Shown here in pieces: positions 34,312-42,505 of a DNA stretch of 64,000 nt (the stretch's first letter is position 1; the number at the start of each line of letters is the position of its first letter). The position numbers and the translations under genes are program-made. Under the pieces are notes generated by a model. It was given only the letters and a program-made list of their open reading frames with translations, ran no database searches and was not told the DNA's origin. This stretch comes from Candidatus Gastranaerophilales bacterium (lineage in GTDB: Bacteria > Cyanobacteriota > Vampirovibrionia > Gastranaerophilales > Gastranaerophilaceae), in contig CALURV010000028.1 in assembly GCA_944323285.1 (NCBI GenBank), positions 1 to 64,000 on the forward strand, written 5' to 3'.

Positions 34312-35805
34312 TTATAAATTATCTTCATTAAACAGTTCTTCTGCTTTATATGTTTTTGCGTTATCTAAAAATTTAAAATATTCTATTTTATTTAATCTAT
34401 TATTATCTTCTGATACTTTATACCAGTCTTTTATTGTTATTGAATCATCTCGATTTTTGATATTAACTATTTTTAAATCATTACCCACTCTCTCAAATAA
34501 GAGGTCTTCAACACTTATCCCTTCATAAAATATAATAATATCTCTTCCATTTTCATCTATAATAACATCATGTCCATCACCAAATTTATATATATATGAA
34601 TCATTACCAAGATAGCTATATATTTTATCATTTCCTTTTTCAGCATTAATAATATCATTACCTTTTTCAAAACTTTGAGGATCAGAATCATTATTGTCAG
34701 GATATATTAAATCATCACCATCACCTGCTATTATAATATCATTTCCTTCTCCGCCACGAATTATATCATTACCATTTCCGCCCCATATAATATCTCTACC
34801 TTGAACTCCATCTATTTCATCATCACCATCTCCGCCGTCTAAGATGTCATTTCCGCTGCCACCTATGAATCTATCATCTAAAATATCTCCATATACAACA
34901 TCATCCCCTCTTCTGGCATGAAAATCTAATAATTGAACACCTTTATATATTCTTACTGCTTCATCTCCTTGTTTTGATTCATCCATTAATTCCAAATTAT
35001 AAGGAATTTTCCCCAAAGAATCAACTTTCCACTTTAACTCTCTATCATTCTCTATAAGCTTTGTATAAAAGCAATTCGGATTGTATGGACTATAATATTC
35101 CGGACTTTTATCATAAACAAAACCTTTAAGCCAAGCAGCTACATAAAATATTCTTTGTTTTGCTTTTTGCGGATTTTCTTTTAGTTCTTGCTCTAATTTA
35201 TCAGATATTTTACCTATTTTATTTTCTACAATTAGAGAATCTTTAAAAGAATAAAAAAAGCTTTTTTTTAATGAGAACTCGTCCAAAATATCTTTAATAT
35301 AAGTTTCGGCTAAGAACTGAGCAAAAATCATTGCTTTTGTTTTTTGATAACCGGATTCTAACAATTGACCTGCAACAATATTGGGATTTTCAGGATTCTT
35401 TGAGCCATGAGCGGCATCATAAGTTGAATAAAATTTTCTACCCATTATTTTTTCTAATACAACTAAATGCTTTGCATTTACATATTCACCTCTGGAATCT
35501 TCTGCTACATCATCTGCACCTAATTCCTTATAAAGAAAATCTTCAACAATTTGAAGCCTGTCTTCATCACTTAAGTTATCATCAGAAAACTTTTTCAATA
35601 ATTTCTTAGAATAATGTATTTTTATTTCAATTTTCTTTAATTCATATTTTAAAATTATATTAGATTTAAAACTTGCTTTATCTTGAAAATAAAAAACAGA
35701 AGGAGCTACTAAAGATAATATTGAACTAAATACTACAATTATTAGCGCTACTATTAATAAAATAAAAATATATACAAAAAATTTGATAAATTTATTTTTA
35801 GGCAT
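34312..35805 (-). CDS. RTX calcium-binding protein with N-terminal membrane anchor
   Basis: A 497-residue protein. A hydrophobic segment (residues 10-32, VYIFILLIVALIIVVFSSILSLV) is an uncleaved anchor or signal. Residues 40-290 are a helical domain of unknown type. Then come about six glycine-rich nonapeptides (GGSGNDILD, GGDGDDEID, GGNGNDIIR, GGEGNDIII, AGDGDDLIY) that bind calcium in a beta-roll. The C-terminus (GHDVIIDENGRDIIIFYEGISVEDLLFERVGNDLKIV) matches the haemolysin-type calcium-binding related domain. Classical RTX proteins have no N-terminal hydrophobic segment and leave by type I secretion, so this architecture is atypical. Its upstream DNA duplicates the rpsL promoter region. 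Confidence 0.8.
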   Translation of the reverse strand: MPKNKFIKFFVYIFILLIVALIIVVFSSILSLVAPSVFYFQDKASFKSNIILKYELKKIEIKIHYSKKLLKKFSDDNLSDEDRLQIVEDFLYKELGADDVAEDSRGEYVNAKHLVVLEKIMGRKFYSTYDAAHGSKNPENPNIVAGQLLESGYQKTKAMIFAQFLAETYIKDILDEFSLKKSFFYSFKDSLIVENKIGKISDKLEQELKENPQKAKQRIFYVAAWLKGFVYDKSPEYYSPYNPNCFYTKLIENDRELKWKVDSLGKIPYNLELMDESKQGDEAVRIYKGVQLLDFHARRGDDVVYGDILDDRFIGGSGNDILDGGDGDDEIDGVQGRDIIWGGNGNDIIRGGEGNDIIIAGDGDDLIYPDNNDSDPQSFEKGNDIINAEKGNDKIYSYLGNDSYIYKFGDGHDVIIDENGRDIIIFYEGISVEDLLFERVGNDLKIVNIKNRDDSITIKDWYKVSEDNNRLNKIEYFKFLDNAKTYKAEELFNEDNL

Positions 35806-35902
35806 TATAAAAGTTTTTATTTCTTAGATTCCACCATATATATAATACAAAATTCTTACAAAAACCTCAACAGAAACCTTATTACCAACAATAAAAAGTT
35901 TT

Positions 35903-35974
35903 TTCAGCATAAACATAAGCTCTCACTTTCTACTTTTTTTATATTGAAATAAAAGCAAAATCCAAAGTAAAAAG
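35903..35974 (-). repeat. Degenerate copy of the rpsL promoter upstream of the RTX gene
   Basis: Same orientation relative to its downstream gene as the rpsL copy. CTCACTTTCTAC, TTATATTGAA and AGCAAAAT are kept on the plus strand. The -10 equivalent (TTCAAT) is intact, but the -35 box is TTTACT instead of TTGACA. It lies about 100 bases upstream of the RTX start and downstream of a terminator, so it may supply the RTX promoter. Confidence 0.65.
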
Positions 35975-36014
35975 CATAAAAGGATATATGTCAATAATTT
36001 AAGTTATTTAAAAC

Positions 36015-36040
36015 AAAAATCGGATTTTAATCCGATTTTT
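36015..36040. terminator. Bidirectional terminator upstream of the RTX gene
   Basis: AAAAATCGGATT and AATCCGATTTTT form a 12-bp stem with a TT loop and T-runs on either strand. It ends transcription from the interrupted gene at 36.1-36.8 kb and isolates the RTX gene. Confidence 0.9.
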
Positions 36041-36093
36041 ATTTAACTAATATTGTTAATTATTTCAATATATCATTATCATTATGAAGACAA

Positions 36094-36539
36094 TTACAGA
36101 TTATATAGTGCTTTCGCTTCTTGCTCAAGAATATATTTCATGGCTTGTTGCGGAGTATCAAATTTTTCACCTGTGTATTTTGAGAGTTCCTTCATTAGCC
36201 CCCTCATTTTAGGAGTAAGTTCTATCGTTTTTATGCCATATTTTTTTTCAAAAAGTTTTTTGATTTCAGAAAAAACTCTTTCTTTTTTTGTCCTATACTT
36301 CTTTCTCCTTTATCAAATACCATTTCATTCACAATAGAATCTAATTTTGAAAGATGTTTTTGCCAAGTTATATAATCTTGTTCTGAGAAATGAACATCAG
36401 TTCTAAAAGGATAATTAGCCCAACGATTAGACTGAGCTTTTGCAATAAAAAGTTCATAAGCTCTTCGTTCTTGAGGATCTTTACAATTTTTAAGTTTTTC
36501 TAGCAATTCTTTTATTTCTTGATTTTCCAGCTGAAATTT
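36094..36539 (-). pseudogene. Downstream part of an interrupted or recoded gene
   Basis: Directly after the TAA of the preceding small gene the same frame stays open and reads KFQLENQEIKELLEKLKNC, then NRWANYPFRTDVHFSEQDY, as far as a TAA at 36231-36233. There is no ATG and no ribosome-binding site; only CTG or TTG could serve as a start. The coding pattern then continues in the -1 frame (ERVFSEIKKLFEKKYGIKT, TPKMRGLMKELSKYTGEKF, TPQQAMKYILEQEAKALYNL) to the TAA at 36094-36096. The frame change coincides with A-AAA-AAG at 36288-36282, the dnaX-type slippery heptamer, inside a run of seven A. It could be programmed -1 frameshifting, a decayed gene, or a homopolymer sequencing error. Function is unknown. 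Confidence 0.55.
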
Positions 36540-36827
36540 TTAGTTTGTGGCAACATCGTCTGCAACACTTTTTGCAGCTGTTGCAACATCATCTGCAATA
36601 TTTTCGGCTTGTTTTGCTATTTTATTTAATCCTTTAATTTTTCCTGTTTTTATACCATAAGCAATACCTACTGTTGCAGCACCAATTGCGGCAAGTCCGC
36701 CAAGAGCCAGAGCCAGCTTTTTATTTCCATTCTTTTTTGGTTCAATTTTTTTCTTTTCTGGTTTTATTTCTTCTTGTTGATTGTTAGTTAAATTAACATT
36801 TATTCCACTACTTGCACGAACATTCAT
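36540..36827 (-). CDS. Small membrane protein, possible N-terminal part of a split gene
   Basis: A 95-residue protein: polar N-terminus (MNVRASSGINVNLTNNQQEE), Lys-rich stretch, a Gly/Ala-rich membrane helix (residues 37-60, LALALGGLAAIGAATVGIAYGIK), then an amphipathic tail with the repeat ADDVATAAKSVADDVATN. AAAGGAA precedes the ATG. The frame remains open after its stop codon for another 100 codons, so it may be the first part of a longer protein. Confidence 0.6.
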   Translation of the reverse strand: MNVRASSGINVNLTNNQQEEIKPEKKKIEPKKNGNKKLALALGGLAAIGAATVGIAYGIKTGKIKGLNKIAKQAENIADDVATAAKSVADDVATN

Positions 36828-36970
36828 TAAAAATTCCTTTCATTTTAATATAAATTTGCTTTACTTATTACTTATAAGTATTTTTATAATTTATATTTGA
36901 CAGAAATTTTTCTCTCTATTTTTTTTCATTATTAATACAGGTTTTTTGAGTTACAATTCTTAACAAAAAA

Positions 36971-37327
36971 TCATTTATTTTTTAATGCATTTTCTAAAGC
37001 GATTTCAAGAGATGCTATTTTTCTTTGAAGAACTTCTTTATCGTCAGAATCTATTTCATTCTGTTGAGAAAGTTTTTCTGTTTTTCTTGCATAAAATTCT
37101 ATTTGATCTCTATATCTTTCTCCTAAAACAACAGAATATACAAAACCTGAAAAAGCTCCAATAAAATAAAAAAGTAATATTAAGAAAAAAGTAGACAATA
37201 CTATATAATTTGTATCTAAAGAAATACTTAATTGAGATGTAGTTTGAGCATTAAAATTAGTAATGAGCAAAAATAATACTCCTAAAAATAAAATTGTTTC
37301 TATTGATATTAATATAATTTTCTTCAT
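36971..37327 (-). CDS. LapA-domain-like small membrane protein
   Basis: A 118-residue protein with two membrane helices (about 4-22 and 43-66) separated by a short periplasmic segment, then a coiled coil (QNEIDSDDKEVLQRKIASLEIALENAL). This matches the LapA/DUF1049 layout, in which the protein assists lipopolysaccharide assembly factors. The sequence match is weak, so this is a topology-based call. Its start overlaps the rluD stop by 4 bases. The upstream gap 36828-36970 shows nothing notable. Confidence 0.6.
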   Translation of the reverse strand: MKKIILISIETILFLGVLFLLITNFNAQTTSQLSISLDTNYIVLSTFFLILLFYFIGAFSGFVYSVVLGERYRDQIEFYARKTEKLSQQNEIDSDDKEVLQRKIASLEIALENALKNK

Positions 37328-38250
37328 TTTAAATTACTCCTTAAAAACTTTAAAACTCTTTGAATTTCACTATCAGGTTCTATGTTAAGTTCAATTATAT
37401 CATTATTTCTTAATACAGCAAATTCAAGAGAATATGCTTGAAGTACTTGTTCAGTAGTTTTAACCTTAAATTTAGTTTTATTATACAAAGAATCATTTAA
37501 AACAGGGTGATTTATATAACTTAAATGTACTCTTATTTGGTGAGTTCTTCCAGTCTTTAAGGTAAGTTCAAGATAAGAATACCCTTTAAATTGTTCAAGA
37601 ACTTTATAAACAGTAATTGAAGGCTTTCCATTTTCAACAACAGCCATTTTTTCAGGTTTATTAGGATTTCTTCCTATGGGGAAATTTATAATTCCTTCTT
37701 CTTCTTGGAAATTTCCATTAACTACACTTAAATATTTCCTAATTGCAGTTTTTTCTTTTATTTGTTTTGTTAAAAATTCATGAGCAATATTATTTTTGGC
37801 AATCATTAATAATCCTGAAGTATTTCTATCAAGTCTGTGAATAATTCCGGGTCTTAAAACCCCATTAATATCAGAAAGTCCATTATAGCCATATTTGTAT
37901 AAAAGTGCATTAACCAAGGTTCCTTTAGTTTCCTTTGCGGTAGGATGAGTAAGCATATTTTTAGGTTTATTAACAACTAAAATATCATCATCTTCATAAA
38001 CGATATCTAACGGAATATTTTCAGGTTCAATTATTACAGAAAATTCTTCACTTAAAATAATCGATATTTCATCATCATTTTTTATAAGAAATGATGATTT
38101 TCTATTTTCTCCATTGACAAAAACTTGAGATTTTTTAATTAAATTTTGAACTTGAGAGCGAGATGAGAATAAATCAAGAGAAGACAAAAAAGTATCCAAC
38201 CTAATAGTTTGTTCTAAAGATTGGACACTTAAAATGATTTTTTTAGACAT
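37324..38250 (-). CDS. rluD: RluD-family 23S rRNA pseudouridine synthase
   Basis: A 308-residue enzyme. An N-terminal S4 RNA-binding domain (FLSSLDLFSSRSQVQNLIKKSQVFVNGE) precedes the catalytic domain with DDDILVVNKPKNMLTHP, GIIHRLDRNTSGLLMIAKN (catalytic Asp in HRLDRNTSG) and LKTGRTHQIRVHLSYINHPVLND. RluD-type enzymes modify helix 69 of 23S rRNA; paralogues RluA and RluC differ in target. It lies 6 bases after lspA, a common pairing. Confidence 0.93.
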   Translation of the reverse strand: MSKKIILSVQSLEQTIRLDTFLSSLDLFSSRSQVQNLIKKSQVFVNGENRKSSFLIKNDDEISIILSEEFSVIIEPENIPLDIVYEDDDILVVNKPKNMLTHPTAKETKGTLVNALLYKYGYNGLSDINGVLRPGIIHRLDRNTSGLLMIAKNNIAHEFLTKQIKEKTAIRKYLSVVNGNFQEEEGIINFPIGRNPNKPEKMAVVENGKPSITVYKVLEQFKGYSYLELTLKTGRTHQIRVHLSYINHPVLNDSLYNKTKFKVKTTEQVLQAYSLEFAVLRNNDIIELNIEPDSEIQRVLKFLRSNLK

Positions 38251-38256
38251 AATAAC

Positions 38257-38769
38257 CTATTTTCTTGCAATAACTGTCAGAATAAGACCTAAAGCACCAC
38301 AAACAATCATTATATCAGCAGTATTGAATACTGGAAAATTATTCAAAAAATTACAATGTACATAATCAATAACATATCCTTGAGAAAGTCTTTCAGACAT
38401 ATTCATTATAATTCCAGCTGATAATAAAGATATGGAAGATATAGCAGATTGTGTTAATCTAACAGACATAATAATAACAATAAATGCAAGAACAGCAACA
38501 GTTAAAAAAGAGGCTATAATAATCATTTCAGGTTGATTTTGAAAAAGACTAAATGCTGCGCCTGTATTATGCACCTCATATAAAGTAAGCATACCATTGC
38601 CCACTTGTCCTGAAGGTGAAGCATTAGTAGCTGTTAAAACAATTAACTTCATACCATATATAATCACAGAAAAAAGAATAGTTAAAGCAACATATCTAAT
38701 AACTGCAAATATATCAAAAAGTTCCTCTCTTCTTTTAGAACGTCTTTCTTTACCCTGATACTTTATCAT
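38257..38769 (-). CDS. lspA: Lipoprotein signal peptidase (LspA)
   Basis: A 170-residue inner-membrane aspartyl protease that cleaves prolipoprotein signal peptides. EVHNTGAAFSLFQ is the conserved NTGAAFS motif. The catalytic Asp pair is in YVIDYVHCNF and FPVFNTADIMI. Four hydrophobic helices are visible, and the N-terminus has an extra basic stretch (KERRSKRREE). It overlaps the upstream gene by 20 bases. Confidence 0.93.
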   Translation of the reverse strand: MIKYQGKERRSKRREELFDIFAVIRYVALTILFSVIIYGMKLIVLTATNASPSGQVGNGMLTLYEVHNTGAAFSLFQNQPEMIIIASFLTVAVLAFIVIIMSVRLTQSAISSISLLSAGIIMNMSERLSQGYVIDYVHCNFLNNFPVFNTADIMIVCGALGLILTVIARK

Positions 38770-39754
38770 TATTAGCCTCCTCTTTTTTATTTATAATTTT
38801 CTCAACATTACTTTTCTCATCTTGTTTATATACATTAACTCTTGACATAATAAAAGCCATACCAGTCATATTAAAGACAACTTGCGGAGGTTCTATAGAA
38901 GCTCTTGTAACGCCAAGTGTAACAGCAACATACTCATTATGGTTTTCATTATTTGATTTTAAAATACGTTCTAAAACACCTGATTTTACAGATTTAAATA
39001 CATCTTTCTTCTGAACTTGAGGATAAACAATCTGTTCATTAACGATAGAACCGATTACAAGAACTCCATTAGGTGACTGTGTTTTTATTTTAACGTCATA
39101 CTCACTATTTGCAGGAATTAGTTTAGGAGCTATTATTTCTATTGGCATACTTTTTGTTTCACCATATTTTAATGCAACTTTTTCTGATTTTACATTTGTG
39201 GCATTAATCTTCCACTTATTACCTTCTTTTTTTAGATAATCAGTATAATATATATCAGAAGAAACAAGTCCATAATCATTAATTTCTTCTTGTTTTTTAG
39301 CAGTAGAGCCTATAGCAAACTCATGAACATCTACAGCTGCATAGTTTCCATCAACTTCAATTTTTTCTATTGTTGTTACATATTCAATATCTTTATAAGC
39401 TTCAGAAGCTTGCATCATCATTTCAAATATTGTATTTTTATTAAAGCCATCATTATTGACATAAGAATCAGAATATAATGATTTTAGTTTTTCTATTTCA
39501 TTTTTTTGTGAATATTTATTAAAATCTTTATAAAAACTTCTTATTTGAGCTTCCGGTGATCTTTGAAATTTATCTTTTAAACTAAACCTATTGATAATTT
39601 CAGCTTCATCATCTTTAATTTGATTAGTTTCAACTTTAAAAGAAGTATTTTCAGCTTTATCAGTAACTGGAGTAACTGCAGTTGCTGTTTGAAAACCAAA
39701 AGTAAAGACTGAAATAACAATAAAAACTACTTTTAATATAATTTTTCTTTTCAT
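38750..39754 (-). CDS. Secreted protein with NTF2-like domain
   Basis: A 334-residue protein with a signal peptide (ends near TATA/VTP). Residues 75-190 (QIRSFYKDFNKYSQKNEIEKLKSLYS to DYLKKEGNKWKI) have the helix-helix-sheet pattern of NTF2/SnoaL-like domains. A beta-rich second domain follows (residues 205-310, IIAPKLIPANSEYDVKIKT). It is probably periplasmic. Family is not identified; it precedes lspA with overlapping frames. Confidence 0.6.
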   Translation of the reverse strand: MKRKIILKVVFIVISVFTFGFQTATAVTPVTDKAENTSFKVETNQIKDDEAEIINRFSLKDKFQRSPEAQIRSFYKDFNKYSQKNEIEKLKSLYSDSYVNNDGFNKNTIFEMMMQASEAYKDIEYVTTIEKIEVDGNYAAVDVHEFAIGSTAKKQEEINDYGLVSSDIYYTDYLKKEGNKWKINATNVKSEKVALKYGETKSMPIEIIAPKLIPANSEYDVKIKTQSPNGVLVIGSIVNEQIVYPQVQKKDVFKSVKSGVLERILKSNNENHNEYVAVTLGVTRASIEPPQVVFNMTGMAFIMSRVNVYKQDEKSNVEKIINKKEEANNDKVSG

Positions 39755-39762
39755 AATATTCC

Positions 39763-40065
39763 TTATTTATTTTCTTTTCTATTTCTATATACCATACAAA
39801 AGACAAAATCAGTACTCACTAACAATAAGTTTACAACATACAGCCAAAAAACGATATCCACAGAATTAAGTATTTTATTAATCATACCGCAAATATATCC
39901 TAATATTATTAAAATAAGAAATAAGCGGCTTTTCCCCTTAACCGATTTTGATTTATATGTTTTTATAACAGCAAAAGGCCAACTTGCACCAAAACATATC
40001 AACATCGCCGCTTCAAAAAAACTCATTGATTTAATTTGGAAGCTCTGAATTAAGAAATCAATCAT
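39763..40065 (-). CDS. SemiSWEET/PQ-loop-like membrane protein
   Basis: A 100-residue protein with three hydrophobic helices. LICFGASWPFAVIKTYKSKSVKGKS is the first-helix pattern of SemiSWEET/PQ-loop transporters (usual P-Q followed by K-x-x-x-x-K/G-S). A dimer of such three-helix units forms a small sugar channel in characterised members. Pro-Gln is replaced by Pro-Phe. The substrate is unknown. Confidence 0.65.
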   Translation of the reverse strand: MIDFLIQSFQIKSMSFFEAAMLICFGASWPFAVIKTYKSKSVKGKSRLFLILIILGYICGMINKILNSVDIVFWLYVVNLLLVSTDFVFCMVYRNRKENK

Positions 40066-40174
40066 TTTCTATCACCTACTACCTCTGTATTTACGATAAT
40101 TCTAGCATAAATAAAAAGAAATTGGATTTTTATAAAAACATTTTTTTGATAAAATAAAAAAAAGGGGGAAATAA

Positions 40175-40939
40175 ATGCTGTTAACAATTGATATTGGAAA
40201 TACAAATATAACACTTGGTGTTTTTGAGGGAAATTCAATAATTCATTCTTGGCGTTTATCAACAGAAATAACAAGAACTGAAGATGAATATGGAGTTTTT
40301 CTTAAAAATTTACTAAGAGAAACTGATATGGATAAGAAAATAACAAATGCAATTATATCAAGTGTTGTAGTTCAACTTACAGAAAAAATAGAAATTGCTT
40401 TAAAAAAATACTTAAATATTACTTCTTTTATAATTTCTCACAAAATAAAAACAAATGTAACTTTAAAAACAGATGATAAATCACAAATCGGAGCAGATAG
40501 AATAGCAAACGCATGTGCTGTTTCTAAATTATATAAAACACCTGCCATAGTTGTAGATTTCGGTACTGCTACAACCTTTGATATAGTAAATAATAACAAT
40601 GAATTCATAGGCGGAATAATTACTGCGGGCATGAAAATTCAGGCAGAAGCTTTAAGTTCGAAGACATCAAAATTACCAAAACTAAATATAGAAGCCCCAA
40701 AAGATGCCATTGGCAAAAATACAATTGATGCAATGTTATCTGGTATTGTAAGAGGACACGCTGCAATGATTGATGGACTTATTTTAGACTGCGAAAAAGA
40801 ATTAGGGGAAAAAGCAACAATTATAGCAACAGGCGGCTATTCTGCGGTAATATGTAATTATCTAAAAAGAAAATTTGATTACATTAATCCTGATTTAACA
40901 CTAATTGGCGCTAAAATACTATTTGACTTAAACAGATAG
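40175..40939 (+). CDS. coaX: Type III pantothenate kinase
   Basis: A 254-residue ASKHA-fold kinase making 4'-phosphopantothenate, the first step from pantothenate to CoA. LLTIDIGNTNITLGVF (phosphate-1 motif), DDKSQIGADRIANA (GADR-type motif), VVDFGTATTFDIV and IGGIITAGMKIQAEAL are present. AAAGGGGGAAATAA precedes the ATG. It complements panB/panC of this window. Its end overlaps kdsC (convergent) by 12 bases. Confidence 0.95.
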   Translation: MLLTIDIGNTNITLGVFEGNSIIHSWRLSTEITRTEDEYGVFLKNLLRETDMDKKITNAIISSVVVQLTEKIEIALKKYLNITSFIISHKIKTNVTLKTDDKSQIGADRIANACAVSKLYKTPAIVVDFGTATTFDIVNNNNEFIGGIITAGMKIQAEALSSKTSKLPKLNIEAPKDAIGKNTIDAMLSGIVRGHAAMIDGLILDCEKELGEKATIIATGGYSAVICNYLKRKFDYINPDLTLIGAKILFDLNR

Positions 40940-41434
40940 CTTTTGAACTTTATATATTAAATCCGTTAGTTCTCTAACTGCTCCTCTTCCACCTCTTTTA
41001 GTTGATACAAAATCACAAATGTCTTTTACTTCACTAACAGCATCACTCGGACAGCAAGATAAACCAACTTCTTTTAATACACAAATATCAGGTAAATCAT
41101 CTCCCATATATGCAACTTGTGAAAAATCTAAATTATACTCATTAAGTAATTCTTTCATGGCTATAATCTTATTTTTTTGTCCCATATATAATTTTGACAT
41201 CCCAAGATTATCAAAACGATGTTTAACAGTAGCATTTTCTCTAGCTGTTATTATGGCAGTAATAATACCTGCTTTCGTAAGCATAACAATACCTTGACCA
41301 TCTTTTGCGTTAAATGTTTTATATTCAACACCATTTTCGTCATAAGTAATGCTACCATCAGTCATAACTCCATCAACATCGAAAACAACCATTTTAATTT
41401 TTAAAGCTTTATTTCTAAGTTCAAGATTAAACAT
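40928..41434 (-). CDS. kdsC: Kdo-8-phosphate phosphatase
   Basis: A 168-residue HAD-family phosphatase. VVFDVDGVMTDGSITYDENGVEYKTFNAKDGQGI holds the catalytic DxD, ITARE motif II, and AYMGDDLPDICVLKEVGLSCCPSDA motif IV, all typical KdsC. It converts Kdo 8-phosphate to Kdo for lipopolysaccharide. It is directly after kdsD (one-base overlap). Confidence 0.94.
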   Translation of the reverse strand: MFNLELRNKALKIKMVVFDVDGVMTDGSITYDENGVEYKTFNAKDGQGIVMLTKAGIITAIITARENATVKHRFDNLGMSKLYMGQKNKIIAMKELLNEYNLDFSQVAYMGDDLPDICVLKEVGLSCCPSDAVSEVKDICDFVSTKRGGRGAVRELTDLIYKVQKLSV

Positions 41435-42417
41435 TATGCTACTCCGGCTCTCAATAAATCATGAATATGAATCATACCTATTGGAATATTATTATCATCA
41501 CAAACAGCAAGTGAAGTTATTGAATATCTTTCCATTAATGCAAGTGCTTTTGTCGCCATAGAATCTTGCGAAACTGTCTTTGGATTATGTGTCATAACTT
41601 CTTTTGTTTTTAAAATAGAAACATCCGGATATCTTAATAAAATTCTTCTTATATCACCATCAGTCAGAACGCCTGAAAGCTTGTTATCTTTATCAATAAT
41701 TAAAGCACAGCCAAGCTTTTTCTTCGTAATTAAATCAACTGTTTCTAAGAAAGTATCATCTTCATGAGCAACTGGTAAAAGATCTTTATCTTTCAACATT
41801 AAATCTTTAACCATATATAATATACCTTTACCTAATGTGCCAGACGGGTGATACAATAGAAAATCTTCAGTTGAAAAACCTCTGCTTTTTAAAAGACAAA
41901 CAGCGAGAGCATCTCCCATAGCTAAAGTTGCTGTAGTACTTGCAGTAGGAGCTTTTCCTAAAGGACAAGCTTCTTTTTCAACAGAAATATCAAAATATAT
42001 ATCTGACATTTTTCCCAATGTTGAATTTTTATTTCCGGCAAAAACTATTAACGGTACTTCAAATCTTTTTATTAACGGCAGTAAGTTTAATAATTCGTTT
42101 GTTTCACCGCTATTAGATATAGCAATAACAACATCTTCTCTTGTTATAATTCCGGAGTCGCCGTGTGTACTTTCTGCCGGATGCAAAAAGTATGCCGGAG
42201 TACCTGTTGAAGATAAGGTTGCTGCTATTTTTCTGGCAATCAGTCCCGATTTACCCATGCCTGTAACTATAACCCTTCCTGTTGATGAAATTATTGTTGA
42301 AATTGCATTTTCTAAATTTTCATTAATTCTTTCTTTTAATTTTAAAATTGAATCTGCTTCTATTTGAAAAACTTCTTTTGCAAGTTCTTGCATTTCTTTT
42401 TGTTCTGTTACTTCCAC
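41434..42417 (-). CDS. kdsD: Arabinose-5-phosphate isomerase (KdsD/KpsF)
   Basis: A 327-residue enzyme producing arabinose 5-phosphate for Kdo synthesis. The SIS domain (residues 35-170) holds VIVTGMGKSGLIARKIAATLSSTGTP, HPAESTHGDSGIITREDVVIAISNSGETNEL and ACPLGKAPTASTT. Two CBS domains follow (residues 205-327). GGAAGG lies near the start. Together with kdsC it implies a Kdo-containing outer membrane. Confidence 0.95.
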   Translation of the reverse strand: MEVTEQKEMQELAKEVFQIEADSILKLKERINENLENAISTIISSTGRVIVTGMGKSGLIARKIAATLSSTGTPAYFLHPAESTHGDSGIITREDVVIAISNSGETNELLNLLPLIKRFEVPLIVFAGNKNSTLGKMSDIYFDISVEKEACPLGKAPTASTTATLAMGDALAVCLLKSRGFSTEDFLLYHPSGTLGKGILYMVKDLMLKDKDLLPVAHEDDTFLETVDLITKKKLGCALIIDKDNKLSGVLTDGDIRRILLRYPDVSILKTKEVMTHNPKTVSQDSMATKALALMERYSITSLAVCDDNNIPIGMIHIHDLLRAGVA

Positions 42418-42505
42418 TTTTTACCTTCCTCGGTTACAATATAAATTATACAATAATAAATAATAAAAAAAATAAAAATATAGTACAAAGTATAATAAAG
42501 AAGTT

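Noticed and set aside
36053-36337. Plus-strand reading frame of 94 codons
   Set aside because: It overlaps the coding-like minus-strand sequence of the interrupted gene and shows no motif or ribosome-binding site.
40062-40274. Minus-strand reading frame across the coaX start
   Set aside because: It overlaps coaX, whose start is well supported by its motif and ribosome-binding site.
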